Of a stretch of 64,000 bases of DNA, positions 43,906 to 55,305 are shown piece by piece. Origin of the DNA: Phascolarctos cinereus (taxonomy: Eukaryota; Chordata; Mammalia; Diprotodontia; Phascolarctidae); assembly GCF_002099425.1 (NCBI RefSeq), contig NW_018344009.1, forward strand, positions 682,001-746,000, in the 5' to 3' direction. A model generated the notes under the pieces. That model was not told the origin of the DNA. It ran no database searches and saw only the letters and a program-made list of their open reading frames with translations. Numbering within the stretch: the first letter of the stretch is position 1; each line of letters opens with the position of its first letter. Position numbers and translations under genes: made by a program.

Positions 43906-43929
43906 AAAGAATCCTTCCACTTTCTCAAT

Positions 43930-44070
43930 AACTTACACTGTCTCTGCCACTCAGTACCTGGGTGAGTTTGAGTAACTCATTGAGCCTCTCTTGGACCCAG
44001 TTTCTTCATCCAGAAAATGAGGGGATTTGTCCACATGACAACAGTCACGTTCAGTTCTAGATCTAACCTC
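43930..44070 (+). mobile_element. MIR fragment
   Basis: Forward MIR: CCACTCAGTACCTGGGTGAG, CAGTTTCTTCATCCAGAAAA. Confidence 0.6.
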
Positions 44071-44329
44071 TATGCTCATTCCCCTCCTGGAATGGTGGTA
44101 TGGCAGTTAGGAAGGACCAACCTGGGCAGGGGTAGGGGTGTGGGAACAGGTCAGTCTTTCACATCTTGACTGGCTTCATCCTGAGTTTCCCCTTTATTTT
44201 CTCTGGGAAGTCCTTAGAGTACATTATCAATCCAGTCTAAGTCCCATCCACACCTGAATGCTGGCATCCCTGGGGAAGGTGGGGAGGTCACTAGTGGGAA
44301 TTGCAAATAACTTTCTTTAAGCCTGGTGT

Positions 44330-44600
44330 TAATACCATGAATTTACAAATGAAACCCTGATGATAGGGACCCTGGCAGCTTTACCTCCGTTTGATATTAA
44401 TTGGGCTACACTTTGTTTTAATGGTACATTAATTAATGCGGAATTTCAACGGAAGTCCTCGTGACACTCACATTAATACAAATGAATTCATTACCGTTGG
44501 TGTTATTACAAGAAATGACAAATAAATCTGTAACAGTAGGACCCTTCAAATAATAATCACGAATCATTAGGTTTGCTGCTCGTTTGTACTGTAGCTCGCA
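44330..44600. other. Strong candidate conserved non-coding element
   Basis: About 270 bp of repeat-free, AT-rich sequence dense in homeodomain-type sites: GATATTAATTGGGCTACA, GGTACATTAATTAATGCGG, CATTAATACAAATGAATTC, AATAATCACGAATCATTAG. No microsatellite, SINE or LINE text interrupts it. This is the composition typical of deeply conserved developmental enhancers; function is inferred. Confidence 0.5.
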
Positions 44601-45125
44601 AATATGTATGATATGTGTGTATATTCCAGACTGTCTTTTCCTGCTGGTTGGAGTGGGAGTCAGTTGTCTCTCCGCTCTGGGTCTAGGGCCATTCTTCTAT
44701 ACATCAGAAGGGGCCTTGTTCTTCCTCCTTCTGTTGTCTTTCTCTGTTTCCTTCCTGAAGCACTTTCATCTCCTCCCCACCTCCCTAAAGCAGTGGATCT
44801 GCCCTTGCCTCCAGGAGCAATTTCTCCTCCTAACCTGCAGGATTCACTCTCTCACTGCAACCATTTCCCAGCACAGTCCCTCACTGGTATTATGACTGTG
44901 TTTTCCAAACCAAAAAATCAGGACACATGACCAGATAAAGGACATCTCTTTTTCCAAGCCTTTTAAAAAATGAACACTTCCCACCACCCTGCCTTGAAAT
45001 TGAGACCAGCCTAGAATAACAGGGAAGTGCAGTCATCATATGCACAGGCTTTAGAAGACAAGGTTTAGCCCCCAAAAACCTGTTTTGTTTATACTTAGCA
45101 CATATTTTACATACATGACTTTGAA
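44600..45125. other. Unassigned sequence
   Basis: No repeat recognised. Confidence 0.4.
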
Positions 45126-45129
45126 TACA

Positions 45130-45260
45130 TAAGGTTTCCCTGCAATGGAATGTAAGCTCTCTGAGGAAAGGGGATATGACCCTTTTTTCCCTAGGGCTTA
45201 GCCCAGCTACCCATAGAAGGTGTGTAATAAATACTTGTTGAATGACTGATTGCATAACCA
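45130..45260 (+). mobile_element. L2 LINE 3' end
   Basis: Forward terminus: GAATGTAAGCTCTCTGAGGA, GTAATAAATACTTGTTGAAT. Confidence 0.75.
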
Positions 45261-45279
45261 CTGAATTTTATCTTTGCAG

Positions 45280-45340
45280 GAGTTATCATGGACGGTGGAA
45301 TTGAGGAGCTTGTGGATAACAATCTGGAAGAGGTTGGAAG
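45280..45340 (+). other. Exon-like segment on the strand opposite CDH23
   Basis: A pyrimidine-rich acceptor (TTTTATCTTTGCAG) precedes and a GTATGT donor follows a 61 bp segment. One frame stays open and reads VIMDGGIEELVDNNLEEVGR. I recognise no protein, so a non-coding antisense transcript exon or chance is as likely. It starts 20 bp after an L2 end. Confidence 0.3.
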
Positions 45341-45740
45341 GTATGTGTTTCTGGAAGCCATTTGGGGCAAAAGAAGTCTACACTGAATAGCCCTAGGTCT
45401 GAAGGGCTGGCCAAGATTCCTTAGTCTCCATTGCAGGTCTGGAAGTCTTGCCTAAGGAAGGACTGTGACGAAGTGAAGAACTGTCCAAGGTGCTGCCAGG
45501 GGCTGTGTTTATCTTTATTTCGTATGTGCTTATATAAGCAAAATCATCAAAGAAGACTGAGAGCTGAGACAACAAGGGAATGATAAGAAGGAATTCAAGA
45601 GATGGGGGAGGTGGGGAGAGATCAGGTTTCACTGTTAGAAGTTTATAGGTCTGAAGCTAAAAGATCCCTCTGCTCCAACCCAGATTATTTTAGATTAAGA
45701 AATCGAGGTTGGATAGGATTAGGATACTATCTTGATTAGA

Positions 45741-45988
45741 TAATGCAATGGAGAGAATGCCAGGCCTGGAGTCAGGAAGACCTGAGTTCCAATCTGACCT
45801 CAGACACTTACCAGCTGTGTGCCCCTGGGCAAGTCGTTTAACCCTGTTTGCCTCAGTTTCCTTATCTGTAAAATGAGTTGAGAAGAAAATGGCAACACAC
45901 TTCAATATTTTTGCCAAGAAAACTCCAAAAGGGGTCATGAAGAGTTGGACACAACTAAAAATGACCAAACAACAACAATAACAGCAAT
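45741..45988 (+). mobile_element. Mar1-type CORE-SINE, full length
   Basis: Core CAGACACTTACCAGCTGTGT, tail GGGGTCATGAAGAGTTGGAC and CAACAACAATAACAGC. Target duplication TATCTTGATTAGA (45728-45740) and TATCCTGATTAGA (45989-46001), one mismatch. Confidence 0.92.
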
Positions 45989-46104
45989 TATCCTGATTAG
46001 AGGTGGAGTTGAATTAGATGACTCCTTGAAGACCCTTTTAACATTTGGATTTTGTACCTCTCCTGATCAAGTTACATACAAATGCACCATCAAAACACTT
46101 GGCT

Positions 46105-46420
46105 TCAAGTTTCAGCTATGACATATCAAAGAACCAACTAGTTCAACTTCTGTACTTCATAGATGAAGAAACCGAGACCCAGAGAGGTCGCCAAGGTCAC
46201 AAAGTAGCGGAAAGAAGATTTAAACTCAAGTCTTTGAATGAACTCATGACTCCAAGTCCTCTTCTTTTCTCATGATGCCACAATGCCTTCTCTTACCTGA
46301 CATTTATTAGTTGTGTGATTTGGATACATCTTTATTCTTGAGTAAAGCTTCTCTGAAACTCAGCTTCTTTATCAGTCAAAAATGAATATAATAGTATGAA
46401 AATAGAAACATTAGAGCTAG
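46105..46420. mobile_element. Two MIR fragments, reverse then forward
   Basis: Reverse at 46105-46270 (GATGAAGAAACCGAGACCC), forward at 46290-46420 (CTGACATTTATTAGTTGTGT). Confidence 0.6.
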
Positions 46421-46454
46421 GAGGCACCTTAGAGATCATGTAGTCTAACGGGAC

Positions 46455-46600
46455 ACATCAATTCAATTCAATACAACACAATATAGCACAACAGCACTAA
46501 TTTATTAAGCAAATACTATGTGCAAGACACTATCCTAAATCCTGGGGGTTCAAAGACAAATACCTGCAGAGATAAGTAAATAGAAAACAGTCTGAAGAGG
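46455..46600 (-). mobile_element. L2 LINE 3' end
   Basis: Reverse text TAATTTATTAAGCAAATACT and GGGGGTTCAAAGACAAATAC, preceded by an (AATTC/ACACAAT) patch. Confidence 0.7.
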
Positions 46601-47128
46601 AAGAGATGAAGAAATCTCTATTTCTTACTTCACTGGGTGGTTGTAAAAAAATGCTTTGTAAACTGTTGATCCCTATGTGAGTGAGGCTGTTATTATTGCC
46701 ACTATCACTCTGGTGTCCATCTCCAATCTTGGCAGCAATCTCTAAAGAATGGTATTTGTAGACAATCCCTGTGACCAGAGGCCAAGAGAAGGAAGGGAGT
46801 TCAGGTCCATTTGAAAGAAAAATGGCCCAGGGAAGGAAGGTTATTTGAAGGCCTGGGAATTTTGTGATATCCTTCTCCAGAAGCCTTTAAATAACTAAAT
46901 GACCTCTCTGAGACCCTTGTGGTTCCAGAAGCCTGGAATTCTCCAATTCTGTTCTTTAGTTCTCTCAGCGGATGAGTCAATTGGTCCAATTTCATCTTTT
47001 ACTTCACTGGCAACTGAGTCCTGAGATATGACAGTTGAAGGTGACTGTGAAGCCAGGTCCTTTCTTCCCTCTCTGAGTCTACTCTATTGAAACAAAATTC
47101 TGCAGGCCACCAACAGAACATACAGGTG

Positions 47129-47307
47129 TACACACACACACACACATACACACACACACACACACATACACACACACACACATACACACACACACATACA
47201 TACACACACACATACACACACACACACACATACACACACACACATACACACACACACACATACACACACACACATACACACACACACACATACAACACAC
47301 ACACACA

Positions 47308-47343
<36 letters not shown>
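47129..47343. repeat. (CA)n microsatellite with periodic TA interruptions
   Basis: About 215 bp of CA in which ATACAC breaks recur every 10-18 bp. It yields long Thr/His and Cys/Val open frames that are artefacts. Confidence 0.95.
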
Positions 47344-47344
<1 letters not shown>

Positions 47345-47745
47345 TCCATCTAGGCCTGAGAAACGTTCCCCTCACAAAGTTCATCACAAAACCAAGTCAG
47401 AGATTGGATAGTAGTAGTAGATCAGCAATGATGAAGTCAATAACAGCACAAAGCTCATCTCAGGGGAAGATTCCAGGCCCATCCCCCACCCCTTCTCATC
47501 CTTTCACACTAGTACTGAATGAACCAATTCATCACTCAAGATTGTTAACTGTGTACTAATTATGCTCACTTTCAGAACTTGTGGGGCAATTATTTACTGT
47601 ACTGTCTTTCTCACACAAGCAATCAATTATGGTGATTGGAAGCTTGATGACACTCCCTGAGTGCAGAGACAGGAAGATGGCTAGCATGTACTCTGATCTC
47701 TCAAAGAAAGGCTCCTGGAAGCTTTGCCCTAGCTTCAATCACACT
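47345..47745. other. Unassigned sequence
   Basis: No repeat recognised. Confidence 0.4.
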
Positions 47746-47749
47746 ACAT

Positions 47750-47950
47750 GGGTCAATCAAAGAATAAGCATTTACTAAGCCTGTGGTTAGTGTGCCAGGT
47801 AATGTGCTACTCAGTGGGCATATGAGGATAAAACCAAAACAGTTCCTACCCTCAAGGAGCTCACATTCTATAGAGAGAGAGGCAACATATGTGGATGAAC
47901 CCAAAATCAGTAAATCACCAGATTATTTATAGGATACAAAGTCATTGAAA
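47750..47950 (-). mobile_element. L2 LINE 3' region
   Basis: Reverse text GAATAAGCATTTACTAAGCC and CCTCAAGGAGCTCACATTCT. Confidence 0.75.
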
Positions 47951-48199
47951 TCCAACAGTGGGTCTGGTCAATATTTATCTTAAAATGCTTATACTTCTGA
48001 AGTAGTCTCCCCTGTGTCCGAAGCTAAGTGACTTGGTTCAATTCCCTGTCTCCTACCCAGCCAGGATCTCCCACCTTTTTCCTATCCCACCCTCTGAGCT
48101 TACATCTTTTACTTTTGTCCGTGAACCTGCAAAATTAGGGAAGAGAGTATTAAAAAACTGGCACCAGAGAGGAAAATAAGCCACTTGTCCTTGTCCACC

Positions 48200-48560
48200 C
48201 CTTCACAGCTCCTTCCTGCTGCCCCTGCTTCTGACTGCTTATACACTGTGGTATGCAAATCCCAGGGAGGCCCCCAGATCTGCAGCAAGAGCCAGCTGCC
48301 AGGGTGACAGCATGTGATGTGAAGAGTGTGGCTGTCGGGTAAACATGTATTTATTCAGGCAAGTGGCAGGCACAGGCAGGCTGTGGCCCCCATCTCTGAA
48401 GCTCCCTCCCCCGTTCTCAGCCCTCCCACTGCCCTCAATGCTCCTTTCAGAGCGTCAGGGCAGGAGGCATTTAGAGCCAACTGCTGGGCTCAAATCTATT
48501 ACAGCCAAGAAATTCACTCCTTCACCATGCATCTGACAGGCCTTGTAGAGTGGCTGCCAG
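48200..48560. other. Candidate conserved non-coding element
   Basis: Repeat-free. It has ATGCAAAT-like TATGCAAATCCCAGG near 48254, a forkhead-type GGGTAAACATGTATTTATT near 48338, and TCAAATCTATTACAGCC near 48490. Confidence 0.35.
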
Positions 48561-48672
48561 TTTTCCCATTTAGGTTGGGATCTCTCCTTTTTCTTTCATC
48601 AGGTGGGAGGAGGAAGGAGGTGTGCACCTCCTAACACTGATCACAAACCGAAGCCTTAACCTAGCCATAGAC

Positions 48673-49205
48673 TAGGAATTCTTAACCTGGGGTCCATGAA
48701 CTTGGATGGGAAGAGAAACCTTACTTTCCCTAACCTCTACCTGGAATTTAGCATTTCCTCCCATTATGAATATTGGCAACAAATCACAGTTGTTTTAGCA
48801 GGCCCTGTTATTTCGTCACCAGTAGAAATCAGATATTTTCATCTTCTGTTACAGTTAAAAATCCACTGGATGCCTAGCATGACACAAGCATTGTCTTGTC
48901 AAAGACCATCCCACAGTTTAATATTCTTACTCAAGCTAAGCAACGATAGCCTTCACACTGATATGTCTATAAAAATCAATTCTAAATTAACTTTCTTATA
49001 TTTTAAATGTGGTCTTGATATTTAATGTGTTGATAAAGATATGAGTGCATCACAACTTTGTTTTGATAACCGTATTTTAATATCATTGTTTCCCCTTATA
49101 ATCATATATGTTTTATGCATTTAAAAACATTATTCTGAGAAGGGGTCCATAGGATTCGCCAGACTGCCAAAGGGGGCCGTGATACAAATAAAGGCCACAG
49201 ACTGA
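48673..49205. mobile_element. hAT-Charlie-like DNA transposon relic, 530 bp
   Basis: Left end TAGGAATTCTTAACCTGGGG, right arm GAGAAGGGGTCCATAGGATT and CCAGACTGCCAAAGGGGGCC, as in Charlie-type elements. The right terminal repeat is decayed. Confidence 0.6.
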
Positions 49206-49539
49206 CCCTTTTAACTTCAGGTGTCCTCTTTTCTCACATACCCAACCACCTTGGAACTTTCTCCTCCCCTGTGTCATCCATCTCTGCCCCTCTCTGTCCC
49301 CCCTCCTGGGCCCCATCATATCAAAAAGAGCTACCTGCAAGCCCTGGGAGTTCTTCCACAGGGTTTCCTACGGATAGAAGCTGAGCCATCACCAGTGACA
49401 AGATATTTAGTGGGCAAGGCTGCTAAGCTTGACTTTTAGCCTATCATCAATCTGTCATTTGACTTCAAACAAGTTTTTTTTTTTCTGTGCCTCACTTTTC
49501 CCCACCTGGGTGAAGGTGAACAACATCTTAATCTTAATA

Positions 49540-49645
49540 TGAAGTAATGGAAGGATCTTCAAACACAGAAGACTTGGGTTTGAGTCCTGGTTCTCCTCTG
49601 AGTCTCAGTTTCCTTATTTGTAAGATGAAGATAATGATGCCCATT
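49540..49645 (+). mobile_element. MIR fragment
   Basis: Forward MIR: GAAGACTTGGGTTTGAGTCC, CAGTTTCCTTATTTGTAAGA. Confidence 0.65.
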
Positions 49646-49664
49646 CTCAGTCAGTTTTTTGGAT

Positions 49665-49908
49665 TATTGAGTCATTTCAGTCATGTCCTACTCTCTGTGA
49701 CCCCATTTGGGGTTTTCTTGGCAAAAATACTGGAGTGGTTTACCATTTCCTTCTCTGACTCATTTTTACAGGTGAGGAACTGAGGCAATCAGTGCTAAGT
49801 GATTTGCTCAGGATCATACAGATAGTAAGTATCTGAGGTCATATTTGAACTCAGGTCCTCCTGACTCCCAGGCTAGTACTCTATCCACTGTGTCACCTAG
49901 CTTCCCCG
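49665..49908 (-). mobile_element. Mar1-type CORE-SINE, full length
   Basis: Reverse: TCAGTCATGTCCTACTCTCT, GACCCCATTTGGGGTTTTCT, and CACTGTGTCACCTAGCTTCC head at the right end. Confidence 0.9.
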
Positions 49909-49909
49909 C

Positions 49910-50720
49910 TCAGGCACTAGGAAGAACAAATGTGCATTGTGGGAAGGCAATTCGTGAACCATAAACTGCTATTAGAAATGTCATCAGTATAAAATCTTTC
50001 TGGTTCTTGAGGTTACTCAGCACAGGCTTTGAGTTCTATACAGCACCACCAGAGAGTCAGGTCCCAAGAGGAACATGGTCAACATTCTTGGATGATGGGA
50101 GGGGTTAGGAGAACAGTGAGATAAAGAGAAGAGTAGAAAATGTATTGTGGCCATTTTTAATGAGACCCAAGGCTTGATAAGAATCATTAAACTGCTTCCT
50201 CAACAGGCCACTGACCTCTCCATCAGGGCACCATTCCCTCATTTTTCTCTCTAACAGTTCTTTCCAGAACTTGACCTTCTACCTTCTCTTCTGCCGGTGA
50301 AGGAGCTGATAGGCTGGCAGTCAATCTCTCTATATCCGGACTCCCACTCCTTCTCTGACACCTGCCTTTTCTCTCTCTGTCTGCTCAGAACAAGCAGCTT
50401 AAGTGGCCAAATAGGGTGAACTCTGGGCTCCAGGAAAGGTCAGGGTAAAAACCAGGGTCTATTTCAAGTTATTGCATTTGCTGCTACTGGGCTAATAGCA
50501 AAGACCCCAATAACTTGTACAGTGGACGTGAGGGTCACACTCAGTAATGACATAGAGGATACCATCGGTAGTAGCTACTGTCTGATGGTAAGGAGAGAAA
50601 GCAGAAAGGATGTCCCTGAATTACAAGCTGACCCCCTATCTAGTTCCAAATTGCACCACTTAGGAAGAAATACCCTAATACAGGAAGAGAGACAACAGCT
50701 AACCCCACCCCCCTCCATCA
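49910..50720. other. Unassigned sequence
   Basis: No repeat recognised over 800 bp. Confidence 0.4.
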
Positions 50721-50724
50721 GGCT

Positions 50725-50835
50725 ACTTCATCAATCAGTTGATAAGCAGTTAGTAATTGCCTGCTATGTGCTAGGCACTAGGGATACAAAAACAAAGGTT
50801 GAGTCATCCTATGCTTTCAGACAGCTTATACTGGT
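50725..50835 (-). mobile_element. L2 LINE 3' end
   Basis: Reverse text TTGCCTGCTATGTGCTAGGC, then GCTTTCAGACAGCTTATACT, running into a GA repeat. Confidence 0.7.
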
Positions 50836-50914
<79 letters not shown>

Positions 50915-51010
50915 GGAAGAGAGAGAGGAGAGAGAGAGAGGAAGAGAAAGAGAGAGGAAGAGAGAGAGAAGAGAGAGAGAGAGAGAGAAGAAAGACAGAG
51001 AGAGAAAGAC

Positions 51011-51087
<77 letters not shown>
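50836..51087. repeat. (GA)n/(GACA)n microsatellite
   Basis: About 250 bp of purine-rich repeat with a (GACA) patch near 50890 and pure GA at both ends. Confidence 0.95.
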
Positions 51088-51089
<2 letters not shown>

Positions 51090-51810
51090 CAACTAGTTCT
51101 CAATTAGTAGAATAATAAATCCTGTGAAGCGGTTGTTATTCATATTTGTACAACCTATTTCCATTGGGCTGGAACCAATCACCATATTTTATATAACTTC
51201 AAATAGTGCAAATTGAAATAACAGCAACCATTTTAAGAAATTCATTATTCACACTAATCAAGACCTTACTGTACAACTCATTCTCAGGAAAGTATGGGAC
51301 ATATAAACACTAAATACAAAGTGGAAAGACAGGCTGGAGTTAGATTAGAATTTGACTTGAACTTTCCTTACTCAAGAACAGACCTATATCTCCTACTATT
51401 GTGGGGTGGAGCAGAGCATGTAGAAATCTTTTTCTTCTGCTGTTTCCAGATTTTATCTGGCCTCTAGGAGACTCTAAATCTCCCATATCTCTTTGCCTAT
51501 GTGTATGTTTACATGCATGTAAACATGTATGCTTAAACTGCTTTTCAATCAGCTCAGGTTTCCAGCCAAGTACTTCAAATTCAGAACTTGGAGAGATTGG
51601 CAGTTTCTGGGGCCATAACATCTGTACTCTACCCCTGTCTCAGCCTTGTTTCTGAATCCACCCACTTCCCTGTATTCTTGAGATACTAGTTCTTTGCCCC
51701 AAAGAGAGTTGCCATACCAGATATTTGTTCATAGTACTTCCCATAGAAAGCAGTAACAAAGATAATAATTTCTCCTGAATTGGAGGAGAGGGTAATTTCA
51801 TCATCACACC
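51090..51810. other. Unassigned sequence
   Basis: No repeat recognised over 700 bp. Confidence 0.4.
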
Positions 51811-51961
51811 TAACCCTAGCCACAGGGTATTGCTGATATCTCTAAATGTGGCCAGAGACTCAAACCCTGATACCAACTTCAGGCTGAGACCATTACTCCA
51901 TTAACCCTGGCTACAGACAGTTACCCTGACCTTGGCCCCAGAATGACACTTTGACCTTGGC

Positions 51962-52014
<53 letters not shown>

Positions 52015-52302
52015 ACCTTTGGCCCTATACTTGTAAGCCCTGGCCTTAACCACAATTGGGCACCTAGTCTCAGCTACAGGCCACCACTGGCCCTAGCTTA
52101 CTGGGTAGGCAATAATGACATCTGGCAGCCCACCCCCTTGGGGAGAGAAAGGAGTAAAAAGATCCCCTATAATGCTCCTTTCTTCCCCAACCCAGACAGA
52201 CCAGAGGTCCTCTGTGTGTGGGTCTTATCTGATAATTCATATCATGTAGGATTTTTTTCAGCCACATTATAGTAGCACTGTCTTCAAATACTAAGAGGGA
52301 AC

Positions 52303-52355
<53 letters not shown>

Positions 52356-52470
52356 CTGTACAGAACACAGTTACCATTTGACCACACTATTTCTGTGCTC
52401 AATTTCAGCCACCGAGGAGTTAACCCCCAGCCAGCACATCCACCTCCAAAAGTCTAAACCTTTAGCCAGA
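51810..52470 (+). repeat. Degenerate minisatellite-like region with two CA runs
   Basis: Short words such as TAACCCTGGCTACAG, TTACCCTGACCTTGGCC, TTTGACCTTGGCC, GTAACCTTTGGCCC and AGCCCTGGCCTTAACC recur every 20-35 bp. (CA)n runs lie at 51965-52010 and 52302-52352. TGACCTTGG occurs at 51927 and 51952. Confidence 0.45.
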
Positions 52471-52849
52471 GGAGAAAAGGAAGGCAAGCATGAATAAGGG
52501 GGGAGCTACATGGCAAGCTCTGTCCACAGAACACTGATTGCCCGGCCAGCCCCTAGCCTACCTCCATCAAGGAACCCCTATCTTTCCCTACCCACTACAC
52601 CCTTTTCCTTCTTGGATACTCAGAAGGTGATTGGAACCCCTCCTGGCTCGCTTGATTAGGCCTGATTTCACCATCTCACTCCTACCTCTGAAACCTTCCC
52701 CCTATGTTATTAAGGTTGTTTTTCGTCCACTCTTTCAGTCCACTGGGTGAATTGAGTTTATTTGATTTGATTTTTTTCTCCCCCATTTTCTCTCCACTCT
52801 GGAGTAGTTCTGCTTCTGTCTACAGCAGTCTTGTGCTGGCCAGAGTTCA

Positions 52850-52965
52850 GTAAAAACCAGAAATATTAACTTCTAACCCCAGTGTAAAAATAGCTGTAAT
52901 AAAGCTGGGTGAATAATAAAAGCTTCATCTAATGTAACTTTGATTAAAAGCCAAGACCTGCTTCC
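52850..52965. other. Candidate conserved non-coding element
   Basis: AT-rich and repeat-free: AATAGCTGTAATAAAGCTGG, GAATAATAAAAGCTTCATC, TAACTTTGATTAAAAGCC. The last contains a TCF/LEF-type CTTTGAT site. Confidence 0.4.
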
Positions 52966-53394
52966 TCATCTTCCACCCTGAACAAAGACACAGCCATCCT
53001 TTTATAGAAGAAGGTGGTTAAAGGGTTTGGAAATGCAATGTTATCTCCTCTTGATTCACATCTTTTCTCTTTTCCTCTATTTCTCTCTGTCTCTCCTTTC
53101 CCTCTTCTTTTTTCTCTCACCGTTCTCTTACATTTTTTTCTCTGTCTCTCTTCCAGGTTTGGTTTCATAAGTTGGGTACACTTAATTCTGCTGGTTTTCA
53201 ATCTATTCACATACCCAATGACTTTGGGAGAAATGTTTTAAAGTTACCCCTCCCAGTTCACAGTTGTCTGGTGGCCAGTGAATCGAGAACTCCAAGTCAG
53301 AATACTAACTTAACCAATGTTATCACACATGAGGAAAAAGAATACATTCTATCAGGCTGCATTTTCATTTGCCAAAAACAACAACAACAACAAA

Positions 53395-54072
53395 AACCCC
53401 AGAAGATACCATTTTGGAGAGCAATCTGGAATTATGCCCAAAGAGTTATAAAATTGTGTATACTCTTTGACCAGAAATACCACTATTAGGTCGGTTTCCC
53501 AAGGTGATAAGGGAAAAAAAGAAAGGAATCTATATGTTCTAAAATATTTATAGCAGCTCTCTTGGGGTGACAAAGAACTGGAAATGGAAGGGATGCCTAT
53601 CAATCGGGGGATGGTATGTGATTGTGATGAAATACTACTGTGCTATAGGAAATGATGAGCTGGTTGATTTTAGAAAAACATGGAAAGACTTGCATAACAT
53701 AATGAAGAGTGAAATGAACAGAACCAAGAGAATGTTGTATATAGTGACAGCAAAACTGTTCAAAGAACAACTCCGAATGACTAACTTATTCTGAGTATTT
53801 CAACACTCAAATCAACTACACAGGACCTATGAAGAAAGATGCTACTTTTCTTCATAGAAGGATAGATGGAAAGAACTGATAAATTGAAGTATTCATAGTA
53901 TGATTTTACATCTATCTATCTATCTACCTATCTATCATCTATCTGTCTCTGTCTATCTGTCTATCTATCTATCTACTTATATGTGTCAAATGGTGGCCTT
54001 CTTTAGGGTGTGGTGAGGAGGGAGACAGTTTGGAACTTAAAATGTAACAATGAAATAAAATAAAACAAAACC
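53395..54072 (+). mobile_element. L1 LINE, 5'-truncated 3' end with GATA-type repeat
   Basis: Starts in the last part of ORF2 (FWRAIWNYAQ, then ATTTATAGCAGCTCTCTTGG and GAAATACTACTGTGCTATAG), contains a TATC repeat at about 53907-53985 and ends AATAAAATAAAACAAAAC. The flanks ACCCCAGAAGATA and ACCCAGAATATA are a likely eroded target duplication. Confidence 0.8.
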
Positions 54073-54124
54073 CAGAATATAGATGGGCAGTTGTTGGGGA
54101 AAGCCATGATGAGCTCCTGCTTTT

Positions 54125-54245
54125 CCAAGGAGATGAAATTTACAGATGAGGAAACATACCAAGACTCAGGACCTGCCCAAGGTCTCTTAGCTAGTTAGCA
54201 CTAGAAAGACCTTTGAATTTCAAGTTCATTGTTTCTTTCCATTAG
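54125..54245 (-). mobile_element. MIR fragment
   Basis: Reverse MIR: ATTTACAGATGAGGAAACAT, CCTGCCCAAGGTCTCTTAGC. Confidence 0.65.
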
Positions 54246-54249
54246 TCCA

Positions 54250-55155
54250 CCAAGTTTCTCAAAGGAGCAAATGTAGACAGATTCCAGAGGAGGAAGAAAA
54301 GGCAGAATACCAAAAAACTCAGAAAGGGAGAGGTAGCCCTTGTCTGATCCATCTCCTTCTTATGTCTGATACAACTGTTGCTGTGATCTCCAAAACTATA
54401 CATAGATACCCCTACCCACACACACATATACCCTTTTCTTCTTCATAAGACTTTTCTCTGGTTTCAGCAGGACCCATGGGGGGCCATGGCAAAAACAATA
54501 GCTCCATAAGGTGTCCCAGAAAATCTCAGCCATTGGGATGGCAGAGAGTCCCAGATGTGAGTGGAATGGTTGTGGGGTTTGAAGGACAGAGGGAACAGAA
54601 CTGCCCTCATGTGCTCTTTTCCAGAGCCTCTTGTCCCTGTCCAGGGTTGGCCCCACGGGGATGGGCCTGGGCCTGGTAGGCTCTGGGAAGGATGTCTTTT
54701 TCCTTTAACTCAGGTCTGGATTTCATTTCCCAATCTTTTGGCTCCCTGTGCTCAAGGGGTACCAGAGTGTAGAAGCTGATGCAGGGAGGGAGGGAGGGCG
54801 GGCAGAGGCCGAGGGCTTTTCAATTTCACGCCAGGTATCAGTGGTCTGGTCCTGGCTGGTATTATCTGTCTCTTGGCCCCTATCTCAGCCTCTTGCCTGG
54901 GCGGGTGACTCAGTGAGTTTGCTGCCTGGGAGACAGAAGGAGGCTGTTCAAGGCAGGGGGGCTGCTGGTGAGGCACGGAGCCTTAATCATTCAGGAACTT
55001 GGAGGCAGAGACCTGGAGCAGCTGGAGGACCTGGGGGTAACAGAGCCCCCGCCATAAAAAGTGAATACCTTTTAAATGAGGATCTCCAGGTACATTTAGG
55101 GTCAGGCTAGGAAAAGGAATAAGAGCTAAGCATCAGAGAATCTTGGATCTTATTT
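54250..55155. other. Unassigned, relatively GC-rich sequence
   Basis: No repeat recognised over 900 bp. It has G-rich patches (GAGGGAGGGAGGGCGGGC near 54786) but no CpG island. Confidence 0.4.
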
Positions 55156-55159
55156 TTTA

Positions 55160-55305
55160 AATGAATTTTTTTGAGCTAGAAGGGACCTTAAAAACCATCA
55201 AATCCAATTGCCTAATTTTATAGATGAGGAAACTGAGGCCCAGGGAAAGTAAGTGTTCAAGGTCACTTAACTAGCTAGTGAGAGAACTAGACCTCAAACT
55301 TTGAG
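55160..55305 (-). mobile_element. MIR fragment
   Basis: Reverse MIR: TTTTATAGATGAGGAAACTG, TCAAGGTCACTTAACTAGC. Confidence 0.75.

Noticed and set aside
47000-47390. Cys/Val and Thr/His repeat proteins
   Set aside because: Products of the CA microsatellite in all frames.
50522-51115. 197-codon Arg/Glu-rich frame
   Set aside because: The second half is the GA/GACA repeat and the first half crosses an L2 end; no protein family is visible.
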